DNA of 64,000 nucleotides, taken from positions 3,808,001 through 3,872,000 of the forward strand of contig JBBBDQ010000310.1 of assembly GCA_037127315.1 (NCBI GenBank), written 5' to 3'. The position numbers and the translations under genes were made by a program. Below the pieces are notes generated by a model. The model saw only the letters and a list, made by a program, of their open reading frames with translations, did no database searches and was not told where the DNA came from. The DNA is from Ascarosepion bandense (Eukaryota > Mollusca > Cephalopoda > Sepiida > Sepiidae). Shown one piece after another: positions 1 through 11,516 of the stretch (positions are counted from its first letter, which is position 1; the number at the start of each line of letters is the position of its first letter).

Positions 1-183
1 AGACTTGCTGATTGATCAAGTGGAGTCATTACTTTGAAATTGAAACCATTTAGAATTTAAATAAATTGTTTGTGAGACCAGTCTCATTATTTTTCAGCCA
101 TACTTTGTATATATATTATTTACTTTCAACTCTCATATGAAGCATACTGGATTGGCGGAAGTCAAATTATTTCAAGAGACATA

Positions 184-732
184 CAAGGGTGAGTCAAAAT
201 GCAATTTAAAAGAAATAAGAAACACAATGAAATATATCATACATCGAGAATATAACTATACCACTGGTCAACATCCCTACTTCTTAATATAGTCTCTATC
301 TTTTTCAATGACAGTGTTTTCATGAATGTGGCCATGTATCCAAGCTTCATACAAGTTAGCTAGCTGCCAATGTTGCCAATTTCTTACATCAGTCTTCACT
401 TCTTCATCCTCACCATAACATTTACCTCTTAGTGCTTTCATGAGACCAAAGAGATGGAAGTCTGAGAATATTGTCAGGTGGTGATGAAGAAGGGAAAACT
501 GCTGTAAAGAATTGATTACATCAGTAACCAACTGAGTTTTATGAAGCTGGGATACATGATCACATTTGAAGGTGGAACAGTGCCATTGAAAGAAGTGGTG
601 ACTATGTTGAGAAGTAGGGACGTGAATCTGTGATGTGATGTATAGCTAAAATTCGATGTATGCTATATTTAATTATGTTCTTTATTTCTTATATAATAAA
701 ATGAATTGCATTACTTTTTGACTCGACTGTCA
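184..732. mobile_element. Fold-back mariner remnant made of two 3' ends
   Basis: The ends are inverted repeats: GGGTGAGTCAAAATGCAATT at the left, and GAGTCAAAAAGTAATGCAAT when the right end is read on the minus strand. Both continue into a related A-rich stretch ending near CATACATCGA. TA dinucleotides flank at 182-183 and 733-734, as expected for mariner insertion. On the minus strand, 531-277 reads as a mariner transposase C-terminus (DFHLFGLMKAL followed by DEEVKTDVRNW, ending ERDGDY-like before a stop). On the plus strand, ~541-602 reads FYEAGIHDHI, a stop, then RWNSAIERSGDYVEK and a stop, which is the same C-terminus. The two copies point outwards, so this looks like a tail-out inverted dimer of element 3' ends, not an intact transposon. 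Confidence 0.7.
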
Positions 733-1195
733 TAAAATATATAAACTTTGCCAATTTTCTTTGCTATAATTTCATTGTTTATTCTATCTTCTTGTCTGTT
801 TAATTTGCCCCTCATTTCTTGATAGAGTAGATCTGAGATTTCATCAATCTACTTGCAATAAAATGATTCTGTACAGGACGTGAATGGTGAACTCAGTGGA
901 TTGGTTATGATATCAAATCAATATTGGAAAGTTGGAATCACAGAAACCTGCTAGAATGAAAATCCTGAGATGAATAGCTGTAAAACTGAGGAGCTACTTT
1001 AGATTAAATTCAACCAAATGTTGCAAACAATGTATTGTTTATTGTCTTTTTGTTATGAATTGTATTAAAATAAAAAATGTTTTCAAGAATAATCAAAAAC
1101 CTCAGCTGTGTGTGAATTTCAATCTGTTATTGTTCAACTCTAATTTTCTGAAATATTCAGCTTTAGACTGACTGACTAATTACAATATGTTACAG

Positions 1196-1237
1196 AGTAA
1201 AAACCGACATTTAGTTGATGGCAAGCCATGCCATGTG
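1196..1237 (+). CDS. Candidate 42-nt phase-0 exon of alpha-catulin (SKNRHLVDGKPCHV)
   Basis: A CTAAT branch-like site lies about 15 nt before a TTACAG acceptor at 1190-1195, and a full GTAAGT donor starts at 1238. Between them are 14 codons without a stop: SKNRHLVDGKPCHV. Length and phase fit the next exon (6732), which starts in phase 0. In vertebrate alpha-catulin the equivalent position reads approximately QAQSKKTKSIAEE, so an SK start is compatible with the family, although the rest has no clear counterpart. It could be a short alternative exon or a chance pairing of splice motifs. The polypyrimidine tract is weak. No other exon of the gene was recognised between 1 and 6731. Confidence 0.45.
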
Positions 1238-2805
1238 GTAAGTCTATCATTTCTACTTAGAACTAACCAGAAATAATAAATCCTTGTTACTTGATCAATA
1301 ATTAAATCTTTTTTGCTTTCTTCCATGGCTTTTGATTTATGCTTTTAATGACTTGACTAAAATTCCTAATTTGATTATCTTGAACTATTGATCTATAAAT
1401 TAATTTGAAAGAATTATTTTGCTTAAAATTGCATGTTTCATTTACATTCATTCTCTGCTTGTATAAATTCTATGTTTGAAAAGAATGGCAAAAATTTATA
1501 TCTTTTATAGTGTCATTAGATAAAAAAAAGTGTAACAAAATATACAATTCAATGTAATGTACTAAGTAGCTTCATTAAAAGAAAAAAGCGACATGCTGGG
1601 ATAAACATTTTAATAGTTTTATTTTTGCCCTTATTACAAATGAATAGACTAACTTAAAATACTAAAATGTCCTGATAAAAGGTTCAATAATTTAATCAAG
1701 TTATCTGCCATTGTTATTCAATCCTTTCTATTTTTTATTCATTATTTTCATGAATGTTTTCTCAGGACTGCTGCATGTAGATTTTTATACTTTATTAATT
1801 ACTAATTTGATGTTATAATTTGATATAGTATTAACTAGAGCTAAATTGGCTAAATTTTTATTTTATTTTATTGATAATTATATTCTTTAAGTAAAAACTA
1901 ATAAAAAAAATTTCATTTTACACATTATTATAATAAAACCTTGCTCCATATATTTTTAAGCTATTACTTTCATTTTTATTTTTACTATATTTTAGCAAAT
2001 ATATTATTTTTTTTACAGGATTATATTGCATCTGCTGATCTTTTTTCTTTTCCATTTCCTTTCAAAAATCACAAGATTAGGCACAAAAGTCTCATATTAG
2101 CATTAACATGATTGCTGATAGTATTGGAAAAATACTGTCCAGTTACTATCGAGAAATATGCTTCTTATTGAGTCATCATATTGGAATGTTAATGAGCTTA
2201 CAATGTAAAAAGTGTTACAGTTTTCATTACAACTTTGTTTCCCCTCTTGTTATGAGAGACTTAATAGTTAACATTTTTGTAAGAACTGGTTGCCATATGG
2301 TATTAAATCTTTATTTGTTTTATTTATACACAGTTTTGGATAAAACTAATGTGCAGATTTTTCATCTTGGAAACTTTGCATAATGGATTCATACCTATTC
2401 TTTTAATCTCATTCCAAAATGGGCAATGTGCTCTCTTTTCTTGCTATATATTTTATATTTAGTAACAGTTTCTTTTCTGATACTTGTAAAACTTTCTTTC
2501 ATTTTCTTTCTTCCAAGTCAGCTTTGATCTTCAAAAGTTTAAATGTCATATCAATCATTATCTTCTGTCTTCTTAATTTTTATTCTCTTATTGTCCTCTG
2601 TCCTTAATTTTTCTCTCTCTCACACTCAGTAACCCCTTGCATCTTGGGTTGTGGCTTGGGGTGAAATTATAGCAAAAATATTCTGTTATGACTTTATCTT
2701 AAATAATTTTAATTGCTAAGTCTGTGTATGTTATATGTATATGTAATTACACACACACACACAATTTCTGATGTTGCACACTTTCCACCTATGACATATT
2801 TTAAT

Positions 2806-2807
<2 letters not shown>

Positions 2808-2852
<45 letters not shown>

Positions 2853-3048
2853 TGTTTCATTAAATAATATAGACAAGTTTTGTCAATTTATTTTCTGTAA
2901 ATATTGTGATTTTCTTCTATCAACGATAATGCTATTAAGCTTATCAGATAATATGAAAACATTTACATAAAATAAATCAACAAAACTTGTCTATATTATT
3001 TAATGAAACATCAATAAAAAAAATGCTGCCTAAATACACACAATGTGT

Positions 3049-3103
<55 letters not shown>
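2808..3103. repeat. (TA)n tracts flanking a 32-bp perfect inverted repeat
   Basis: (TA)n runs at 2808-2849 and 3059-3103. Just inside the first, 2852-2883 is perfectly complementary to 2980-3011, with a 96-nt spacer. The paired arms next to TA tracts suggest a small TA-targeting hairpin MITE that inserted in, or gave rise to, the microsatellite. Confidence 0.7.
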
Positions 3104-3104
<1 letters not shown>

Positions 3105-3107
<3 letters not shown>

Positions 3108-3805
3108 TATTTATAAATGGAACTTTGTCTCTGTGTGTGTGTGTCCATTACCTATAGACTCTGAAATGGCTGAACTGATTTTCTTGAAAATTTACACAGT
3201 TGTATTATAAGCATCTGCGAGTGTTCTTAGCTAGGTTTTGTGTCGAGATACCCCTGATAAATATCGAAAATCGATAATCAAAAAAAGTCAGATTATAGAA
3301 GGAGTGGTCCGATTTTAATCAAATTTGATACACTCATAGACAAAGACATAAGAGACGATATTCAGAAGTTTCAAGGTTGCAGTTCTTACAATAGTGCAGA
3401 AAATCGATAATATATATAAAAGGCAAGATGTTTGTGTGTGTCTGTTTATCTGCCTGTATGTCTGTATTTTTTTAGCCCTTTTATTTTAGTTTTTGCTTCG
3501 GGTTTAGCTCTAAGTAGGTATAATTGTAGTTCTTAGTCTCAGCCATGATACTATTTACTCAGAGGACTTATTTAGCTTTCAAAATTCACTTCACAACAAA
3601 AAAAACTTATTTGATGTCGATACCAAGAAAACAAAATTTAACTTTCATCCATTCATTTTTCTTTCAGTCTATGGTTTCGCTTTAAGTGGAAACAACTATT
3701 GCTTTTTAGTCTTTTGTGCCAACATCCAAAGAGTCTGAGCTCCAGAACCATGGATTAGTTTTAAAGCTTTCATTACACCTGAGCAACGCTGGGCTATACT
3801 GCTAG
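3105..3805 (+). mobile_element. Helitron/Helentron-like non-autonomous element (3' end)
   Basis: The segment ends in GAGCAACGCTGGGCTATACT followed by GCTAG and a T at 3806. This resembles the GC-rich, short-hairpin, CTAG-ending 3' terminus of Helitrons, which insert between A and T. The 5' limit is unclear. The TG-rich stretch after the (TA)n tract and the internal motif AAGGCAAGATGTTTGTGTGT at ~3421-3440 are typical of such non-coding elements in invertebrates. No Rep or helicase coding sequence is present. Confidence 0.4.

Positions 3806-3841
<36 letters not shown>
3806..3841. repeat. (TA)n(GA)n microsatellite
   Basis: TA dinucleotides up to about 3824, then GA repeats, directly abutting the Helitron-like CTAG end. 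Confidence 0.9.
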
Positions 3842-3922
3842 TAAAATGTGTGTGCGCACACATATCTCCTTTTGCTCTGTTTCCTTCTGATATTTGTCCT
3901 TTTGGCAGTGAATGCTGAACCA

Positions 3923-4285
3923 TCTCCTAAAAGATGGAGAGACTTGAAGCAACTGAAATTTGGTTCTACAGAAGGCTGTTGAGTATACTATGGATTGAAC
4001 ATGTACACAAGAAGGTTTTGGAGAGGATTCAAGCAAAAAGGAAACATACTTATCATCAGGAAAAGACAGATGAAGTTTCTGAGACATGTAATGAGGAAGG
4101 AGGGCTTAGCGAATCTAATACTCACAGGATGGATAGAAGAAAAAATAGGAAAGCAATGCAAGACATACATGGTGGGCTTGAGCAAGTGAATGGTGGAGTG
4201 GGGTTTGGGAGAGATACCAAGAGAAAAAGTGCTAAGAGTGACAAGGGATAGTGGGGTAACCATAATTCGTGTTGTATGTAGTTGG
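3923..4285 (+). mobile_element. RTE-like LINE 3' fragment
   Basis: From 3934 the reading frame (MERLEATEIWFYRRLLSILW, then VLERIQAKRK) matches the post-reverse-transcriptase region of the larger copy at 43065-44120, which reads LEAAEMWFYRRMLRISW then VLERIATKRK. The copy shifts frame after about 4070: 3995-4189 continues in another frame with RHVMRKEGLANLILTGWIE. It is a 5'-truncated, decayed copy. The two copies agree closely over the first 100 bases. Confidence 0.75.
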
Positions 4286-4928
4286 TTAATTTCCTTTAGT
4301 ATTGTCTATATAGCTCTATATACATTTATCCCACTGATATAGGCAATATGTTCTTTTTCCTTCACACAGAAAAGGATGCTTGTCATCAAAGTCTTCTTTC
4401 TCCTATACATACATGATTTTAATCTATATTCTATATGTGATACAAGGATATCTGAGAAAGCAAATTAACACAATTGTTTTATGTTGAAATGTATTGTAAG
4501 GCTAGAATTCACATAATTAAGAAATGTTTTTTACATACTTCTAGTTGGACCAGAATCTAAATATGTCATCCACATATCCAAGCTTTATGACTTCATATGG
4601 TCAAATTCCCTGAGCATTCTATACAGGTATTACCTATCACCTGTGAAAAGCATGCTCCCATAACTAATGCTTCTTGCTTATCTGTGGTTATGGGAACTTC
4701 ATTTGAGTAATTTAAATACAGAATGTTATTATTTTTTTAATTCTCTGGAAAGTTGATATATTAATGATTGATTTTATCTATTGCTATAGACAAACGCTTG
4801 TTTAAATTTTGGGCAGGTTCACAATGTTGAGACTTAGCATTTGGAAGGTCAACATGAGTAAAAACACTAAGTAAGCAAAGTTTGGGATAAAATACAGAAA
4901 TTCTCTTAAAACTACATTGATCACAAGA

Positions 4929-5215
4929 TTTTTTTTTAATCATTTCACTCCAAGCAAAGCAAGAATGCCACTGGTGCACAGAGGATTACAGTGAGATAAT
5001 AAAAATAAGTACAGAGGATGTCAAAAAAAAGTATAAGAGGATTGGAATCAAGTCGATAGAAGATGGCAATTGCTGTTGCATTTAAACTCTTGGAGATTGT
5101 AGCTATCAGGGAAGCAAGCAAATAGAAGTGAGTTAGACAAAACTGTTAGAGTAGAAGAGGAAGTTACATTTACCTATTTTGATGGTAAAAGGGTGATAAG
5201 ATGTATAGTAAAATT
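4929..5215 (-). mobile_element. Jockey/CR1-like LINE 3' end, 5'-truncated
   Basis: Read on the minus strand, the left edge ends with the tail of the LINE family at 24068-25203 (a CAGTGG-type stretch, then TTGGAGTGAAATGATTAAAA). The same arrangement recurs at 5678. Only the 3' non-coding region and the end of the ORF remain. Confidence 0.6.
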
Positions 5216-5677
5216 AACTTTAGAACAAAAATCTGTTTAAAATAGATTTATTTAACAAGCTTCTGAAGTGAAATCATTTATAAAATATAATTTTCTTGAT
5301 AATAATTTTAAAAAAAGTTAAGTCATTTGAAAAATAAACATAATTTAAAATCAGTTTCTGCAGTGATTCACTTGTAAGTTTGTATAAAGCAACAAGAAGA
5401 AAATATATGCGAAACAAGAGTTTCATTTAACTGCTTCAATTTCAGACCAACCTGAGCAAGATCCTTGTTTAATAATGTTTTAGTGATTTAAAAAAATTAT
5501 ATTGAGAAAATTTATTTTCATCTAATATTACACAGTCTCATGATAAAATCTTAAAGCATCTTGTTATAGGAAGCTTCTTTTATTTTTTATTGTGTTAAGA
5601 ACTTTATCCAGCCATGTGAGTAAAAACCTTATTAATGTATAATCATTCCTATGTAGTGGTTTTTATTTTTGGATTTT

Positions 5678-6290
5678 TTTTTTTTTTTAAATCATTTCAC
5701 CATCAAGGCAAATAAAGCTGCTAGTGTGCAAGAGGTTACTACTTTTAAGAAGAGAGAACAATAAAAGAACAAAAAATAAGACTGAAGATAACGATTGACA
5801 TTGCATTTAAATTTTTGAAGATCAAAGTTGACTGGGAAGCAAAAAACTAGAAGTTCTACAAGCAAGAAGTGTGATAGAAGAAACTGTTAGCATAAAATTT
5901 ATGGTTACATCCAGCCATTTCAACTGTAAAATGATGAGACCTTGCAGTAAATCTGGTACTGCCCTTAAATTCATAAAATATAGGTACAATAGCAGAAAGT
6001 TTATCAGAATATTTACCATGAAAAAGGCACAGGGAAGCTACATTACAATGATGAGAAAGTGATTGAAGCTAAGATGCTAGGTCAGGACCAATAACATTGC
6101 AGATTTTTCCTTGTATTTTATTAAAACTCTCTAAATATATAGCAGGAGCACCAGACCATATATGGCAGCAATATTCAAAGCAAGAACAAATGGTAGACTT
6201 ATAAATATGAAAGTGAGAAAAATACTTCATGATGATTAAAAGAGAGCAGTTTTTATTTTAGAGGCATTAAAAAATGATGTTTTAAGAGGA
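5678..6290 (-). mobile_element. Jockey/CR1-like LINE 3' fragment
   Basis: Minus-strand copy of the same family. Its reverse complement runs through the GAATATTGCTGCCATATATG (YCCHIW-like) region, the GGTGCTCCTGCTATAT segment, CAAGG-like repeats and the 3' tail ending GGTGAAATGATTT. Multiple stops make it non-functional. Confidence 0.7.
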
Positions 6291-6731
6291 AAAGGACAAA
6301 ATAATTATCGTTATTATCTATGGCGATACAAACTGATCAGAAAGTGGCTAATACTAAAACATAATGTAGCCTCAGGGTTGCCCACTGGAAATACATATAG
6401 AGACACTTTATACTTTAAGAATTTGTTCAGGAAAAAAAAAATGAATATTATTTTTGTTTATAATTGCTTGTATTCTACTGCATTTAAGTTTTCATTTTTT
6501 TAAAATTGTTTTTAGAACTGTTTTCTCCACTTACCTTCTATGTTTGAATCATTTGCATTTACTAACACTTTCTCTTGCTTTTGATTCCCTCTTACTCCCC
6601 TGCAAGTATTTTCCAGTTGTTCCTCCTCTTTCTCCTTTGCTATTATTTTCTCTAACTTTTAATACAACCTACTACTTTTCTGTTTCTTTCAATTGTTGAT
6701 GTTTCTCAATTCTATCTTTTCTCTTATTCAG

Positions 6732-6818
6732 GACCAGAAGGAGAATCTGTCTTCAAATCAGGAACTTGAAACTGCCATTATTAAAACAATTGAAGCATCA
6801 AAAAATCTACACAAGCAG
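6732..6818 (+). CDS. CTNNAL1: Alpha-catulin exon (DQKENLSSNQELETAII...)
   Basis: 29 codons between an ATTCAG acceptor (6726-6731) and a GTAAGA donor (6819), phase 0 at both ends. The peptide begins DQKENLSSNQELETAIIKTI and ends NLHKQ. It aligns with the helical segment of vertebrate alpha-catulin that I recall as EELELSILKISHSLNELKKE. Alpha-catulin is a cytoplasmic vinculin/alpha-catenin relative. Family reports link it to Rho signalling through the Lbc Rho-GEF and, in C. elegans (ctn-1), to the dystrophin complex and BK channel localisation. The exon is too short for assignment alone. Confidence comes from in-phase continuation into the next exons. Confidence 0.85.
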
Positions 6819-9442
6819 GTAAGAATCTTGTCAGGCAGAATTAGAAAAAGCTTTGATAATATTTTGAGCTACTTCCAGTGCCAGAAAATAAGCTTTGAAA
6901 TTTGGTATAATTTGTGTATTAAAACAAGTACAAATCAACCCAATTCTAATATCTAATTTCAAAACTAGACAGTTATCAGTAAAGAATACCCAGTTTCATA
7001 GTCATTGGTATATAAATGCCATGTGCTTTATAAAAAGACACTTGATGTTTCACAAACATTTTAGTTAATTCAAGTTATCAAACTGAACATTACTCTCAAG
7101 AAAACCAGAGAATTAACTAAATGTTGAAAAATGAGGATACTTGTTTGAATAAATTATCAAACTGAAAAACTGTTGCAACCCTAAAAGGTTACTGCATGAG
7201 TAATCACCAAAACGAAGGTTGGAAACCATAGTAAATCAACAAGTGTGAAACCTGCATGCTGCATGAAGTAGATACACTGCTAGTCAATATAATCACTCTC
7301 CTCTTACTCCAACAATGTCCACTTATTTAAGAGGATAGGAACATTCCATTCTTGTATACAGGTAGATATACAACTAAAACTGATTAATATTTTAAATACA
7401 GGATTTTATGAGATATTTAAGATTCACAACTGTTTTGTACTTAAATATTGCTTGATATCCAAACTTTTTCCTTTCACAGAAATATGCCCAGAATTTTAAA
7501 AATCAGTATATAGTATGTATATGCAAAAGTTTCTTTGTTTGCATATTGGATGAAAGACAAATGCCTTATATCATAAAGGAAAGAATAATGCCACTGGGAG
7601 TAAAGTTTCTTATATCTAATTAGAATATATGAAATTATACTCAGAACCTTATTGTATACAAACTTTAGTTTTACCAAAATTTTAAAGACCAGGACTTATG
7701 AACTGATCTATACAGCCTTATAATGTTATCAGTTACACATTTATTAGGCCTTGGATCACTTAAATTCTTTAGTACTTTAAGTATTATTATTGAAAATATG
7801 ATTTTAACTGTTTCTGCATATTAAGAAAAGCAAGATAATTAATTAAATGAAGTGTCAGTGTCCACTTTTAAAGGGTAGATCAACCCAGAATTTTACCTAA
7901 TTGTTGATAATAAATCATGATGAATCAGGGGAGATAGTGATATTGTGTTTAGCTCATGTAAAATCAAATACTGTAGAAAATGTGATAGTAAATTTGGTTT
8001 GACAAAACAAAACTTTATATTTAAGCTATTGACTCAGTGCTAGTTAAGAAATTGCTCTGAGGCTCATTATTGTTTCTTCTCTTTTGGATTGTAGTTCCTT
8101 GTTTTTTCACATTTAATTGCAAAGATAAAGGAAAAAGCTAAACTATTTTTTAGTAAGAATCTTTTGTCTCAAGTTAATTCTCTATTAAAATCAGTTCTTT
8201 GTATATTAATTTTTGTTATAAAAATGTGTTTGCTATTCCATCTAATGAGTGGTTTGGGATTCCCTTATTTTCCATTTTGACTATAATCCATTTAACAACA
8301 ACATATTTGCTTATATTTCAGCCACCAAATTATATTTACTTATAACATCTACTTAGCTATAATTGTTGACCTATTAACATTTATTTTTCAGTTTCAATTT
8401 TTTACTTGAATAAATATACAAGATTCATAAACTAATTTGTCAAGTTACAAGTTTTAGATTATGATTTTCATTCCTAACAACCAATTTATATATTTATCTT
8501 ATAAGAGAAAAGGTATTTTTGTTTGTACAATGTATAATTATTATTATTATTATTTTAATTACTCCAGAAGGCGACTGATATTCTTTAAAAATTAAGTCTC
8601 AATAAAAATATTTTCTATTAACTTTTTCATACACATTTTTGCCTGTTTCTAGTTTTTGTTAATTTTTTCTTTCCTTTTGATTTTCTTAATTTATATCATT
8701 TTTTTTATCCAAGACTTCTTCCAATTACATTTTGTTACAGGTCATAAATTGTTAAAGTTTTTTAGTTCAATTATTAATATGATTACTTCAAACTTTCTTC
8801 TTTCTTTTTTTTCTTTTTTTCTCTTTTGACTGAAAGAATCCTAACAAGAGACTTTATTAATGGATTCAGTTTAATCAACTCTTTTCTTCTTATTCCAAAT
8901 ATGATTTTGTCTTTGTTTTGAAAAGGGTCTTTGAGAAGCACAAGATAGTGTAATCTGTTACCAAAACTGAAGGAAAGGCAGCAGCCATTAACCCCTTTCA
9001 CTTAATTGAGTTCTCAAAGATTCAATCTTCAGGTGCTTCTTGATTAGTTATCAGTGTGTTCTGTTCATACTTGAAATATTCAAGTCAATCACAAACTTGC
9101 CATTAATAAATTTCAGGTGTAAACTATTTTTAGAAACTGCTCAGTGTTCCTATAGAAGTAATTCAATTTTTGGTTAATGATGGCAATTGTTAAACCTTGT
9201 CAGAATCTAATGATTGTCAAAGAAAAATTCAAAAACATTCCTTAGAATCATAAGGCATTTTGGTATTCTTCATTAACATGTGTGGAAGTGATAAAGTGTA
9301 AGAACATTAATAATGAGAATTGTTCAAATATTGGCACATTGCAGGGTTCCCTTTTTTTTATTCTTTTTCTTTTCTTCTGTAAAAAATAAATGCAATCAAA
9401 ATGATTTTATTATACAAATGAATTGATATTTAAATATTCAAT

Positions 9443-9702
9443 CAGTTAATTGCCATGCATGATACACACTGAGATGATCATGTCTCAAAAGAGTCATAAC
9501 TGACTAGGCAGATTTCCCCACAGTAGGTTGCCATTACTTTCTGAAGTAGACCGGTTGCCAAGCAAGGCTGTACAATCCAATCTGTCCTGTTATTCAATCC
9601 ATAGCTGAAGAAAGAAGAGATGGATTAATAGTCTTTCCAATGGTATTAGTGCATAAGTGAATGAAATGAATTTGACTGGAATTTGAACTTGAATTCAAAT
9701 TG
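9443..9702 (-). mobile_element. tRNA-derived SINE (family A)
   Basis: The reverse complement contains the family's conserved blocks in order: a B-box-like TTCAAATTCCAGTC, GCATAAGTG-like sequence, GGTATTA-like sequence, CAGGACAGATTGG, GGCAACCGGTCTAC, GGCAACCTACTG and CATGATCA near the 3' end. The best preserved copy is at 60771-61083. This copy lacks a clean A box. Confidence 0.75.
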
Positions 9703-9773
9703 TGTTTAAATATTGTGTATAAAATGTTATGTGCTTTTATGTAAAGTTTATCATTCTTATATGAGTACCCCCC

Positions 9774-9776
<3 letters not shown>

Positions 9777-9809
<33 letters not shown>
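9777..9809. repeat. (TA)n microsatellite
   Basis: About 16 TA units, preceded by a C run. Confidence 0.9.
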
Positions 9810-9812
<3 letters not shown>

Positions 9813-9992
9813 TACTCACCCTAGTGCAATGGTTAAAAAGAAACAATTTATATTTCACTCTCACTTGGGTCTTCATGAATATGGCCATGTACTAAAATTG
9901 ACTTATTCCACAAATATTAATTTCAATTTTGTAGAAGACTATGACAACATCAGAATAAAATGTAGTTTCAAAGAAAGCTTGGTCATAATTGG

Positions 9993-10345
9993 ATGTGCAG
10001 CTAGGGTAACTGTTATCAGTATGGAAAGTGGAATTGAAAAGCAGAGTTCATATTCGAGCCTCACCTGTTGCATTCACTTTCGCACTATGGCCAAGGGTGT
10101 TGGGGTAAAAAGCATAAATCCATATCTTCTATTGCTATTATGTTAAATAACAGAGTAGACTACTGGCTTTGGGTGACAACTAATCTCAGAGAAGGAAAAA
10201 CTTTGAGTTCAGATCTGTGTAAAAGGGAAGCAATTAAACTATCTTTCCCAAGAAAACATGGCTAGCCACAGATAAGAATGAAAAGGATGTAAAGAACGAT
10301 GATTGCCCATGTCCTGAAGGGACTTGTGTCATTTAGTTGCTAATT
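9993..10345 (+). mobile_element. SINE-like element with an RTE-like LINE 3' tail
   Basis: It has a B-box-like TTCGAGCCTCACC at ~10053 after a poorly conserved tRNA-like head. At ~10290-10335 it carries GATGTAAAGAACGATGATTG then CCCATGTCCTGAAGGGACTT. This matches the coding 3' end of the RTE-like LINE at about 44045-44090 (GATGTGGAGAACCATGGTCG then CCTACGTCCTGAAAGGACAG). A tail shared with a LINE is how SINEs borrow LINE retrotransposition machinery. Confidence 0.5.
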
Positions 10346-10882
10346 GGTCACATCTGTATTCAGCTATCGTATTTTGTTTGTTTTTCTTTACTAAATAAAT
10401 GGTTGTTGCCATATTTGGTTATCCTTATTTATTAAATTACAGAAATTTTATCCTTGGCTTAAAAATCATCTTATCATTATTAATTATTAGTAATTATCTC
10501 AGAATTAAATTAAATAATGTTTGATAGGTTTTCATAAGTTTTTGTGATCTTTTTTTGTGAGTAATTAAACTACCAATTATCAACTGATTAATTTATACAA
10601 CCATAATTATTATAAAGGTATTTCTTAGATATTTGGAAAATGTAAATTTTGACCCAGTTCTATTCAGTTAAATTTTTATAGCAAAGAATTTTCAGATAAA
10701 ACTTCACTGATTGCTTTCAATTTAATTTTTTATATTACCTTTTTATTCCATTTTACTGTGCTGTAATCTCATGTCGTGTGTGTTTTGGAATAATATTTTT
10801 TATGTTGCAAAACATATTTTTATTATAGTTGATTATAAGGAATGCTCATAAGTTAATCAGTCTAATGATGAAAAAGTACTTA

Positions 10883-11430
10883 CAAGGATCAGTCAAAAAG
10901 TAAACTCATGCCTATTTTAACTTAATTTAAAAAATATTCATCAGAATTACTACAAGTGTTTTTTCTATAAAATATAAGTGTCTTTAAGTCTAGGGAAAAA
11001 TTTATAGATTTATCTTCTTTTTTTCCCAACTATAAACCATTTTTAAAATGGCTGACAAATCACTCGAAGAACGCAAGAGCTATTAGTATTTCTTTTTGGA
11101 AAGAAAAAATGCAGCAAACAAATAATTTACTTGATGTAAGCAAAATAGATAAATGGGTCAGTAGGGTTAATGGCATTAGTAGAGAGAAGAAACTGACATT
11201 AGTGACAGAAACCTCAATGGCAGGCCAGCTGCTGCAGTGAATAAAACTGAAGAGGCTGATACTGACAGAAACATCACTAATGCAAAACTCTGAAAGTTTT
11301 CAGTGAGCCATAGTAGTACCTGCAGTTTAGTGCAGTTTCTTTACAACTCAAATTTAGGATATTGAGTGTTTTTTGAGATCTTGACCTGCACTTAAGATCT
11401 TCACTTAAAATGTCCATGTTGTTCTCTTAA
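10883..11430 (+). mobile_element. Mariner 5' half remnant
   Basis: It starts after a TA with CAAGGATCAGTCAAAAAGTA, the same terminal motif as the fold-back element at 184-732. A start codon at 11048 opens MADKSLEERKSY then a stop. Further on, in broken frames, NGRPAAAVNKTEEADTDRNI resembles the conserved GRPxTAV...DE linker of mariner transposases. The catalytic DDD part is missing, so this is a dead 5' fragment. Confidence 0.6.
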
Positions 11431-11516
11431 TATATGTGTAGTTTTTTTGTTTTTATCTATAAAAAAAACATTAGCATATGTTTTTCACAAATGCCATTGT
11501 TTGTTTTTTTTTTCAG

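Larger units (their letters stand above)
1238..6731 (+). other. Intron (or upstream intron sequence) with repeats
   Basis: AT-rich intronic sequence holding a perfect 32-bp inverted repeat (2852-3011), (TA)n tracts, a Helitron-like segment, an RTE-like LINE 3' fragment and two minus-strand LINE 3' ends, all listed separately. In the rest (about 1240-2750, 4300-4920 and 6300-6700) no coding or structured signal was recognised. An acceptor-like site at about 2019 has no matching donor or family-like reading frame. Confidence 0.6.
6819..11516 (+). other. Intron (4.7 kb)
   Basis: Phase-0 intron, GTAAGA...TTTCAG. It holds a minus-strand SINE (9443-9702), a (TA)n tract at 9777-9809, a plus-strand SINE with an RTE-like tail (9993-10345) and a mariner 5' remnant (10883-11430). 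The stretch from 6819 to about 9440 is AT-rich with no recognisable element. Confidence 0.8.

Noticed and set aside
2019..2110. TTTTACAG acceptor followed by an open stretch
   Set aside because: No donor and no similarity to catulin.
2749..3103. CRISPR-like or satellite array
   Set aside because: Only simple dinucleotide repeats and one inverted repeat. No spaced identical units.
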